From contig OU452219.1 of the NCBI GenBank assembly GCA_911728455.2, positions 11,002,397-11,066,396 of the forward strand: a stretch of 64,000 bases of DNA, read 5' to 3'. The notes under the pieces are model-generated. The model was not told the origin of the DNA. It was given only the letters and a program-made list of their open reading frames with translations, and searched no databases. A program made the position numbers and the translations under genes. How positions within the stretch are numbered: the stretch's first letter is position 1; every line of letters starts with the position of its first letter. This document shows positions 1 through 10,700 of the stretch, piece by piece. Origin of the DNA: Marthasterias glacialis. Taxonomy: Eukaryota > Echinodermata > Asteroidea > Forcipulatida > Asteriidae.

Positions 1-1705
1 ACATATATTTGCTTTACACTGACCACAGCAAACAAGAAATGGATGACCCCCATAACTGAATGTTAAAACTTGAATAATGTAGTACTGTGTAGTGTTATTA
101 TTGACTGACACCCCACTCATTGTGACAGTTTACGCTCGGACAACCAGAACTCACCAATCTTGTCAACGTGCGTGTTACTGTTACACCCTGCCCCGTAAAT
201 CGCCGTTGTTTTGGGGGCAGAATTCTTCATGCGACCAAAATGTACTGTTATGACTATACAATTAAGTTACTAACTTCACACTCACCCGTTGATTTCCACC
301 CAAACTCACAGCTTTCGTGACTCAATTTCCAGCTTCCGGTATAAGCTGAATTGTAACAGTACACTTGGCATTACAAAAAAAGGATGAGCTCACACATCCT
401 TCCATCGCGAACACGTACAGTACATCATGTACATTTATGTCGTGTAAATACAGTACGAACAGAAAACCACTGACCGAATGGGGATTTTTTTGCAGAGTTA
501 AACGAAAGCTTTTGAACGCTTGAGGACGCTCTAACTGTTTCGTGGAAGATAGTGAGATTACAACAGAGGGCGCTATGTCCGTCAATAAAACAGACGGAGG
601 CAGTTTCCCACAAAAAGAAGAAGTGAGTCATTGCATAAAATGGTTCTTCATCAAGAAACAAGATGACTGATTTCACATTAATTACCCAAACGATTTTGCA
701 GACATGGTAAATTTACGAGCGTAATTCAACAACAAAATGCCCTACGCTGTTAAGTAACAGAAACGTGATCCTGAAAAAGTATTTTCATGGGTTTCCACAA
801 GTTAGGGGGCCCAGTTTATCAATAATATTACGAGAATTAGCGAAACTGAACGGATGCCATGTATACTTATAATAATAATGGCAGTGTTTTTAAGTCGTGC
901 TTCTGCCAAACTTTGCCAATAGCACGACAGGGCCTGTCGAGCCATGGTCGAGCTAAGCCCGTTGCCAAGCCGATTTCAAAAGTGGCCTTCAAACGTCACG
1001 CTCATGCCATGTCGAATCGAGAAAAAAAAACCCGGAATATTTGAATTCGTCACGGCAAGAGCGTGACGTCTGAAACGGACCTTAAAATAATACATTAATC
1101 CTCTGCGGGTCCTCTTTCTTCTCAGGTAGTCGCCGTCATCTTATAAATCACCCCCTGCAACATAAATCCCTATAGTATTAGATCTCTCTGGTGAATTAAT
1201 TTTTGGACGTGAAAATCGGCTTAATTAATAAGGAGGATAATACTATCCAAGAATCGTATTACAAAGTTTCGAGAGTTCTAATGAGGCAACACTGGAAATA
1301 CTGTGAAAGCTGCAGACAAGTATTTGAAGACCTCAGCTTCCCAAATCACATTGCTTGTTTCCCGCAGTCGAAAAAACAAACAAGCATGTACGCTTATGTA
1401 AGTACGTCTTTTGACACAATTCCCAGGCAAAACTTGAATCGTGTTCCGTTGCTTTTTACTGGAAACGTGACCATTGATTTAATGAATTTACCCGGCAGAG
1501 GTTACATTAGCGTGTTGTGTTTATAGCAAACAAGACTGCTATAGCATGCTCCCAAAAACCTAACGAAGAATATAGGCCTACACATACCTTCAACTGAGGA
1601 TGGTTTGTTGCCTACTACACATGACGGTTGGTGTGAGATACAGTCTTCTCTCTACAAATATATTTATTAAACCGTATAAGAAATTGAAGTATTTTAAAAA
1701 CTCAC
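1..1705. other. Non-coding stretch, no gene recognised
   Basis: AT-rich sequence without a supported gene. The longest open frame (plus strand, 1203-1526, 107 codons) has no recognisable domain and no splice context, and such lengths occur by chance here. If the exon at 1706-1757 is real, this stretch would be the first intron of a gene continuing off the left edge. Confidence 0.5.
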
Positions 1706-1757
1706 CAGTGAGAGGAATCTCCTCGTAGGTTTTTTCGACATCTTGTTTAATCTCCAT
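1706..1757 (-). CDS. Possible first coding exon of an unidentified gene running off the left edge
   Basis: On the minus strand an ATG at 1757 opens 17 codons (MEIKQDVEKTYEEIPLT) plus one base, then meets a consensus splice donor, CTG|gtgagt, at 1705. Upstream of the ATG there is an acceptor-like ctttag behind a pyrimidine run. The peptide is hydrophilic and acidic, like the N-terminus of a cytosolic protein or of a membrane transporter before its first helix, but I do not recognise the family. Its frame does not join the calmodulin-like gene: that gene ends with its own stop at 7764, and its open phase would give a stop here. No following exon is visible to the left, so it would lie outside the window. 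It could also be chance. Confidence 0.33.
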
Positions 1758-4680
1758 TTTTAGTTAAAAAAAAACTAAAGGTAAACAGTTATCTGGTTTC
1801 ACAGCATTCATAGTATACTTTAGTAACAGGAAACAAAATAATGATGCCTTTTTGTCACACTCACACATTTTGATCACAAACTTGATTTATTTATAGCAAG
1901 TTATGAAATATATATAACAAGACATCCGTATTGCAAATATATACACAGATAGATTACATCGTTTTCTGTATATAGGGCAATTCTCTTCATTTATTATATA
2001 CTCACAATAGCCCTTAGTAATCCCATAATCAGAAATAAAAACCCTACCCAACTTTCAGGGTCAGGAGGGACCCCGAAAAGTCAGTTTTTGCCATTCAGAT
2101 TATGAGTTATTGTTGTGACAACGACTTTCACTCACTCCAGTTCAATAGGAGAGTATTTTTTAGTGCATGGGTGTAGGATTAAAACAAAAATTGATCCGTC
2201 AAAACCTGGGATAGGCCAATCTGATTATCTGATTAAGCCGGGCCCCAAATCCGCCAGGTTCTAGAAACTGATTAACAAAGAAACCCTGCTGTAAAAGAAC
2301 ATTCTTAAGTACATCATAATGGCGTTCATGTACCATTATTAATGTTCACACGAAACAAAACATGAGCGCATCATCCAGTAAGACACCTTCGTTCACTGCA
2401 AAAAGGTCTGGTTTAAATTGATTGTTGCCGATATCTAGGCCACTATGTGACAACACTGACACGGTATTAATACCCAGCTTAAACTCTGAAGTAATTTATT
2501 ATTTTCCATAGAATATCCCGTGAATGGGTGTGCCTTTGACACTCTATAAACACTGTTGGCAGTTCGGTTTTAAATTATATTGGGAAGGTTACACCCGACG
2601 AGGTTTGCGATCGAAATAAGCTAATTCAAATTTTTAGTGGTTCTTACCAAAAGAATAATTTGAACACGAGACATTTTTGCAGTGTTGGTACGATTTTAAA
2701 CCCTTGTAGACCAAAATAGCTGTCATTTTTGTTTTAAATCTATTCAAGTAACGATAACATTACAACATGCGTATGCAAAGGAAAGGTGTTAGACAATAAT
2801 ATAATTATAAATATAATAGGCCTATATTACGTTCATTATAAGGAGGGGGGGGGTAAACAGTAGTTTTCAATTCAATAATGACAACGTGTTTTGTTTTTAT
2901 CAAAAAAAAATTCAAAGGGAATGTTTAATAGTTTATAATACGTTTAACATAGAATGGGTCCATGTCAGTGTGCCTTTAAACACAATTTTGACTTTCATAA
3001 ACGATGCTGTTATAATTATAGTTATGAACTGTGAAGGAAATGGTTGAGATGTATGTTTTTTTGGTGTTTCTTTTCTTTTTCTTTTTTTTGGTGTTGGTTT
3101 GTGTATTGGTTTATGAGGCCGGGATGTTGTAATGTTATGTAAGGACAGGCTTTCCTTTTTCATGTCATATTGTGTATCTGATGAGTTAACCTCGTCTGCG
3201 CAAATGGAGATGCCTTGGTCCCACAACACGTTGACAAGTCTTGACATAAAGACCACGACGATAACAAGCTTGTCGAAACGTCGACAGCAGCTTTAATCGC
3301 CCTAGAAACCACAGCCGATAAACCACATGAAGCAATAATGAGATTATCCACATGGTTCACCGTAAACTTAAAACGATATACAGCGATTTCAACTTCATAA
3401 TTGCAGAAGTCCCAGCGGATGCTGAAAGTGTACAGACATCCACACTGAAGAAATCTGTCCCGAACTCTTCACGAGACTACCTTTAGGAAAATGAACATGA
3501 CGGGGGTGAATGGACTGCTTGTGAACTGTGCATAAATACTTTCACGGAAGAGATGGGGATGCATTAATATTAAATGAGAAAAAAATTGATCCACATAATA
3601 ACAAATCACATTAGGCGTTCGTTGCTCTCGGTGCCACCTCGAGGCTGTATGGAGCGAAATGTCACGGATAACTTAATTAAAATCATCTTGAAATCGATAC
3701 TGCAAATCATCTGCAGCCTTTTTAGTTCTTGTGTCTGATCAATTATGCGGAGTGCCGTTCACTAAAGGGCTCCGTACAATTGGTGACAATACCCTTAACT
3801 CCAAAGATTAATCGATTCTTGACGGCACTCTGTTCTGTTTGAAATTTTCCGAATTAGGGAATGACCGTTCTTATCTGTGGCAACTTTTTTTTAAATGTTG
3901 CCCGTCAACAGGCCCGCGGTAACGGTGGTTGCCGTGGGTGCTGCAGCACACCCAACTTTTTGGATGGGGTGCTGGAATACACTACAGCACCCCCTATACT
4001 TTTCGAACTGCATTAAAACCGCACATTCTATCAGGAAACCAATTTTTCCACTTAATCAAAAGAAATCCCTCCAGAACATTATAACACATAAACACAGAGT
4101 TGAATTCTCACTATTTTGGCGCCACGTTCTTACAAAAGTCTTTTACGACATTGGCACAAGCCGGAATGCATGCAACCCAGCACCATGCACCCTCGGCAAT
4201 TTAATGTGTCCGCCCAGGCCTGCCTGCCCGTACAAGCAACTTTAGAAGCGTTATACAAAATAATTGACAACAAAACATGTTACTCAGTGTTGAAAGACAC
4301 TCTCTGAAAGAAAGTGTGTCTCATCATTTTTTTGTTTTAATTTTTTGTTTTTCACACGTAGGTTTGTTTTCTGGATACCAGACGATTTTGACTAACTCTA
4401 ACATCCCCCAGAATTAATCACTATAAACACAACGCCGGTGTAAATCAATTAAATAATTCACCAAGGGTTCCTACACCTTATTCAAACGGCTTATTAAACA
4501 TCCCGGGAAATAATATCCAAAAAATGAAAATGTCATAACAAGTTAATTGCTAAAAGCTATAGTTGGCGTTGGAATTATCGAACGTGTAGATGGTTTTCAA
4601 GCCATACGTAATCAACTCATAGGGTCAGTTTTTTTTCAATGAGCAGAAATTTGCTTAGTAACAATTGCTAAGTAGAAAAC
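1758..4680. other. Intergenic stretch with repeat debris
   Basis: No coding region is supported. Around 3236-3300 the sequence contains a cgaaacgtcgac motif in a context resembling the tails of Penelope-like or SINE-type repeats, which also appears in the foldback near 20.05 kb. A short poly-G run lies near 2843. The remainder is AT-rich and featureless to my reading. Confidence 0.4.
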
Positions 4681-4719
4681 GGTTACCTACGAAAGCCCAT
4701 CAGCGCCAACAAAAATAAA

Positions 4720-5060
4720 AAATTCAAATCCGTTATTACGGATTCACAATCCGTTGTTACGGATTCACACTCCGTTATTACTGATTCACAACCCGTAGTT
4801 ACGGATTCGAATCCGTTATTACGAATTCACAATCCGTTATTACGGATTCACAATCCGTTATACGTATTCACAATCCGTTATTACGGATTCACAATCCGTT
4901 ATTACGTATTCACAATCCGTTATTGCGGATTCACAATCCGTTATTGCGGATTCACAATCCGTTATTACGGATTCACAATCCGTTATTACGGATTCACAAT
5001 CCGTAGTTACGGATTCAAATTCGTCATTACGAATTCACAATCCGTTATTACGGATTCAAA
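4720..5060. repeat. 21-bp minisatellite (aatccgttattacggattcac)-like array
   Basis: About 16 imperfect copies of a 21-bp unit built on the quasi-palindrome ccgttattacgg. Unit variants alternate tta/tag/tgc in the centre. It forms the left inner arm of the foldback element, and the same unit recurs inverted at 6122-6205. Confidence 0.9.
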
Positions 5061-6121
5061 AAGGAGGGTCGTCGATCGGGCCCTAATTCATTTGCAGGGT
5101 GACCTGCGTGGTTGTTTGGTGCAAGTGTTATATTATGCAGCGTGACCAGAACTGTCGCTTAAATTGCTTGAATTCCAAGTAGGGCCTATATTTCTACCCC
5201 AAATATATAATACGAGAAATATCAGGACTTCAATGAAATGGGAAAAAGTTTTTTTCTTAAATGTTTATGCTGTAAAAGCCCAGAGTATTTAGCATTAATT
5301 CACAGGGTTTCATTGAGCCACAAAGAAAGAAACGGAGTCCCTCTGATGGTCTTACCCTTGAAGCTCGTCTATTAACCGTGAAATAGAGAAAAAAAATATT
5401 ATCACCTTCCGAACCTTCTTTAAAGACTACCGGTATGTCTTTTGGGGGCTTGAATTAGCTATGATCCCCATGGAAGGAGATAATCTGTAATTTTTAATGA
5501 AGCTGTAGAGACTCAGTTTGTCTACACAGGTTCTCCCGTCTCGATTCTCTATTTCTTCTTTTCATCTGTACTTGCTTGCAAGTTTATGTTCTTTGCAAAT
5601 AATATTTATATTGACCTTAATCCAGTATCTACCACTGGTGGCCCTTTTCCCAGGTTGATTCTTTAACACCTGTACGTTTACGATCATTTACATGAAGTAA
5701 TCGTGTTGAATAAAACTTTTAGGTTTTAGGAAGCTAATATTTTTGCAGTGTTTTATTTAACTAAAGGCATCATCTTTTTCTGTGAAGATGCAAACTAACG
5801 AGGGTTAATTGTTCACCTTAACATAATAACTAATTCAAGGGTGTCATACATTTTTGATGCATTTCAAATGTATCAATCAATAATTAGCCATAAGACTTTG
5901 GCACTTAATCTTCAAGGAAACAAGCAACTTCCATATGCCGGTGTGATTTTTCCGCCGAAACTAATCTAGACCCTAGTTTCGCTAAGGAGCTCGCCTGCTC
6001 GCTAAAAAGTGTGGTTTGATAGTAACGACGCAAGTTATCATATTGAACCCTCAATATTAATATAAATACGAATGAATTGGGTACATAACCGTGGCATTTT
6101 GCACTTCATTGGGCAGTCTAT

Positions 6122-6205
6122 ACAATCCGTAATAACGGATTGCGAATCCGTAATAACTGATTGTGAATCCGTAATTACGGATCGTGAATCCGTAATAACG
6201 GATTT
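6122..6205. repeat. Inverted copies of the 21-bp minisatellite unit
   Basis: Four units of tccgtaataacggatt-type sequence, the reverse complement of the array at 4720-5060. They are followed by the terminal inverted repeat of the same element. The short right arm against the long left arm implies unequal expansion or contraction of the units. Confidence 0.85.
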
Positions 6206-6250
6206 GAAATTTATTTTTTTGTTGGCGCTAATGGGCTTTCGTAGTTACCA

Positions 6251-7664
6251 GTTATCACCGGTTAACGGCCATCATACCTAATGTGTAGGCCTATTATGAC
6301 ACGTTTCTCGACTTCTCGCATTCATAGTGGACATAATTTCAATGCCATCTTTTCCACTTCCAGTTTTTGATGACTATGGCAATACAGTGCTACGAGGGGC
6401 AAACAATATCTTCTCTCAAAACACTATTTCCTGCAGAAAATTATCAAATAAATTAACTCAATCTTGATATTTTCTATGATAATTCTTTCCCGCCTTTCTT
6501 AAGCGTCGTAACAGCTGCATACAGTGACCTTTCACAAGAGAAGTCCCAGCAGACAATACATTTTTTTTTGCGAGATGAATTATTAGATAGATGAAGCGCC
6601 CTCAGGCGGTGCCATCACAATTCAGCTTTTGAAAAAAAGAAATTACGCTTCAGACGTCGGGTTCTTCGGATGATACACCTCGATTGTTTGGCCTGACACG
6701 ATGCTCATTCGCCTTCACATTTACATCGAGGTCTTGCCTGCACGATATAGCCTCCAGGTTACACAACTTACTCTGTATCTCAATAACGCCGTCCTTTGTT
6801 ACTCCTCGGGAGGCCGTGCGGAGCGATGGCGACTCAATTTGAGTCATAACGTACACACATTCGTCACATCTCCAAAGATAAATTAAAAACAATAAACGAA
6901 CAGGATTATGAATAACACAGAGTGACAGCGTGAGCATGTATCCTTTTTCACTTTCGTATAGTCTGACGGGTGAACTCACAAGCAATAAACAATCTGGGTC
7001 AGTTTTGACCCGTGAGAGGTCGGGGGGGGGGGCATATCAAGGCCAGATAAACCACTTCGGTTAAGACTGTAGACCATAGCGCATGAAATCCAAGTGCTGC
7101 CAAGATTGGTTTCCAGTTTTGCTTATAAAAGAAACGCTGTATATGTTTCAGGCCAGCTCCTAATGAGGTGAACAATAATGACTCGTGCCCAGGGTATCGC
7201 AATATTCCTTCTGAATCAGAACAATTTTGTTGTCAAACACTGACCCCAAAATGTCTGTATGGAGTTTGAAACTCCTTTTTAACTTTCACTTTTCTATGGG
7301 ATAAGAAAATACAACAGACGTAATTGTCTGGTCTGGTCCTTAATTTATATATAGGGCCTACCATGTATGGCTTTACAGGCCCCAGGGATTTCTGTGACTA
7401 TAGAAAATGTGTTTTGCTGCGGGTCATAATCGAGGTCAAGGGTCAATGCACTTTTGACCCGAATATTATGACCAGCGTTTGGTAGCATCGGGTGCTCGTT
7501 ATATATTTCTCAATCAGAATTTAAAATAATCATTATATATGTTATATGTACATCTTCAGTTCGTTTAACAAGCATTCATTGTGCATTGTGTATGCTTGTT
7601 TTTATCTCGACGAGACTGTTCACTTTCACTGTACAAAATCTCGTGTAGAGTAATACGTCACCGT
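6251..7664. other. Intergenic stretch downstream of the calmodulin-like gene
   Basis: No gene is supported. It contains a poly-G run at 7021-7031. Open frames on both strands overlap each other and show no domain. Confidence 0.4.
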
Positions 7665-7670
7665 TTTATT
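7665..7670 (-). terminator. Polyadenylation signal AATAAA of the calmodulin-like gene
   Basis: The plus strand reads tttatt, so the minus strand has AATAAA about 95 bases beyond the stop codon at 7764. This is a normal distance for a short 3' untranslated region. A transcript could use other signals further on. Confidence 0.5.
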
Positions 7671-7763
7671 GGCGCGTAAAATTATACGGAATCAACGTGA
7701 GCAGTTTTAAACGTGTAGTTCGAGGCACAAGCGGTTTTGACGATCTTGTTTTTCCAACTTCCT

Positions 7764-7795
7764 TTACTTGTCAGAGTTCATCATTGCGACAAATT
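7764..7795 (-). CDS. CALM-like: Calmodulin-like gene, last coding exon
   Basis: After the acceptor ctccag| the exon reads, with the carried-over base, [10 protein letters not shown] and then TAA at 7764-7766. It aligns with EFVQMMTAK of calmodulin, with one residue more. Its phase (1) fits exon 5 exactly. Confidence 0.92.
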
Positions 7796-10700
7796 CTGGA
7801 GGAGATAAAAGAAGAAAAAAAAACCGTGTCAATATTTTATTTGTATGAGCCGGAATTCTGTGTAAGCCAAACTTGGCATTTGTGTGTCTATAATTCTTAG
7901 GCATTTACAACGTGACAATCCTATTAGTTTATGAATATCATCCTTGATTCAATCTATTTGTAGAATGATGTAGGCCTACAACTAGGCCTACTTTTCCTGT
8001 TTTAAAGGCAAGTCGCATCATTGTTTGTTTGGGGTGTTGAGTAAATCCACCCAGTCATCTTGTTACAGGCAATTGCTCATAGGTCACCAAAATCTTATGA
8101 GAAGGAGAAAGAAAAGCGTAGCTTAGTACCATATACACTGGTGATTTTGATTTGGGTGTATGTTCCGAAGTATGATGCATGACTGTTTCGGGAGAAGATG
8201 TACATGTATTTCAGTTCTTAAGTTTCCTAATCACATCTGTGAACCATCCACCAAGTGATCATTTTTGAGAAAAATTATTTGATAATCGATGCCATATTCG
8301 TCAGCAATTTCACGAAGTGCCAAAAACTTGCAAAATCGATGAAAAACTCATTTTGATTTTTTTTGTGGTTTCGATTTAGTTGATCGTTATCTAACAATTT
8401 ACGAAATTGTAGGTCTCAAAATCATCTGGTTTCTTAATTATGCTAAGATGATGAAGGGCAAAAACCCCAAGAACCCGGAATAGCGTTTTCACGAAGAGCC
8501 AAAAACTTGTTTACTAGTTTGTGGCCGTGTAGATTATACAGCTGGCACAGTGCCAATCATGAGTGCTCCGGCTTTTGCGTTTTCACGAAGAGCCAAATAG
8601 TGTTCTGGCTTTTGCGATTTCACGAACAGCTAAAAAGTTTATACACGGCGCGCTGCACACAGACCACGTTTTGTACCGTTTTCACGAAGAGACAATCTCA
8701 TTAATTAAATAGTTACTCATTAATTAAACCCGTTATGGACAAAATTGAAACTAGATTTGTTTGATTTGGGATCTCTACTTCCCTAACATGCAAAAATTTT
8801 AAAGATTGAATCGCGAATAGTCTACCTACCGGTGATTTGAAAATAAGCTTAACTTCAAACGCGGTTTTCTCCAAACATACATTTTTCGCTGCAGGGGACT
8901 TTTTGGCACTTCGTGAAAGCTACTGAACAATTTGGAACTATATTATAGTTCCAAATTGTTCAGTAGCTTTAAGTAAGTTTTAAGATCAGATTTGAATAAA
9001 TTCTTCTCCGATATATTGAGGGAATAAATTGATATAGCCTATAGGGACCTACCTATGTTATGATATCTTAGTTTGCTGTCTTCACGGCACACTAGAGTTC
9101 AGTGGTATGAAATAATTTCCACCAACGAATATCGTCAACTTTCCAATCCCCAACATTTTTTTAAATGGTTTATTCCGTAACTTGCAATGTAGCCTTTTCA
9201 TTTTCCCAACAGATTATTTTGGTTGGTCAGAAGATTTAACAACAATACATCCTTTTATTACATTGTATTTCTGATTCAAAATGGCTGACCTACCCTCATA
9301 GTTGACCTGACCATCGCCATCTACGTCAGCATCTCGTATCATCTCCTCCACTTCTCGTTTGTCGATGAATTTCTCGTCTAGACTCAACATCACGTGACGA
9401 AGCTCTGCAGCACTGCACGGGGAAGAAAACGTTGAATTTTAAAAAGGAACCATTTTTTTAATGCGTATTTCTTTATAAAAGAAAAGTGAAAAGAAAAAAA
9501 TCTGAGCTGGGTAAATTTTATAAGAAAACAGCTGCACGCTTAAGCACAAAAAGAGGATGAGAGCACGACAAAATTACGCTTACCAGAATAGGGTTACCAA
9601 CCAAAATGCCATATCATACGTACCATCTGTGATTGGTATCCAGGTTATTTTGTGCTAAGCAGAAAATTGCAATATCTTTTGCTTAGCAGCTCTATGAAAC
9701 TGATACCGTTGGGTTACCAGTTAAAACAAAAACAAGGGTTATGTTGCCCTTGTCAGATCCAACACTTAGCAGATAAATTAATTAAACATCATTCTTACTC
9801 AAAGAGTTCTGTGATATTGTGTTCTGAATGTTACAAACATGTTACCTCTTCCATTGGCTCTAGGATAAATTTCTTTTTGCCTCCCCCCCCTTCTTGAATT
9901 GCAAAAAATATTTGTTATGGGACTTCGGCCATTTACTGGACAAAGTCGTTTAAAAGTGTTACATCAACAACAGCATAAGAGATGTTCTTGAAGTGAAAAA
10001 ATAAAACGAACCAAGATGCAATTATAAAAAGTATATTGGTTTAACGAGTCGACGAACGGGAGCGTTTGGTCGGGTTGGTTGACTTCGCTCGATGAGTTAG
10101 GTCAAACCAGGGTTAAGTGGCATGACTTGAGTTGAACCTCTACATCCACTTACTGCAATACTCGGCCGTTGACAATCGATACACCGTATACTAGATAAAT
10201 TATGAAATAATTATATAGCAGCATGGATTGTGCATGTGTTTTAAATACAGGGAGTCTATGTTGCAAAGAGTATACTGTAACTAAGGTTGTACATTATACA
10301 TGATAGTGCCCGTCAGGATAAAGCTGGTTTTTTTTTGTTGCGATAGGCAATGGATATCCAGACTCGGGAGACATGGAGTAGGAAAGGAAATTGCCCCGAT
10401 GATCCCGATCGATTCTGCGTTTGCTGGTCGACTCAGCACGCGAAGGGTACAAGTATAGGCATCGATCGTTACCATATGTTCTCCCCGAGAACGCCTGTGT
10501 GCCGGGGTTTGTTTTGTTTGCTATAAATTCACAGCCTGATGTCGGAGTGTTATTTTATAATCACATTCTATCAATGTGGAACACGTGCTTTCATCATCTC
10601 TGAAATAGTAACAATCGTCGGTGCGGAGTGTAAGGGGAGGGAGAGCGAACTGAGAGAGCGTCTGTTATCACGAAGACGCATCCATCCCAAAGCTACCGTT

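Larger units (their letters stand above)
4681..6250. mobile_element. Foldback-type element with minisatellite arms
   Basis: The two ends are inverted copies of each other. The left end (about 4681-4740, with the core cgaaagcccatcagcgccaa) matches the reverse complement of the right end (about 6180-6250, with ttggcgctaatgggctttcg) with only a few differences. Just inside each end both arms carry the same 21-bp tandem unit with core aatccgttattacgg, about 16 copies on the left (4720-5060) and about 4 inverted copies on the right (6122-6205). The roughly 1-kb centre has no recognisable transposase, so the element is non-autonomous. Sea urchin TU elements are known foldback transposons with tandem repeats in their inverted arms; similarity to them is by architecture only. 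Confidence 0.75.
7796..9293 (-). other. Intron 5 of the calmodulin-like gene
   Basis: 1.5 kb, gt...ag on the minus strand. It holds a cluster of short interspersed motifs built on tttcacgaag (8300-8700) and a perfect 27-bp-arm hairpin at 8916-8970. No exon was seen inside. Confidence 0.85.

Noticed and set aside
1203..1526. 107-codon plus-strand open frame
   Set aside because: No domain, no splice or promoter context, and of a length expected by chance in 64 kb.
2933..3360. Two minus-strand open frames near a cgaaacgtcgac motif
   Set aside because: They overlap in different frames with no recognisable domain; the motif looks like retroelement tail debris.
8306..8700. CRISPR-like array of tttcacgaag repeats
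   Set aside because: Spacing is irregular, copies vary, and the DNA is eukaryotic with intron-bearing genes.
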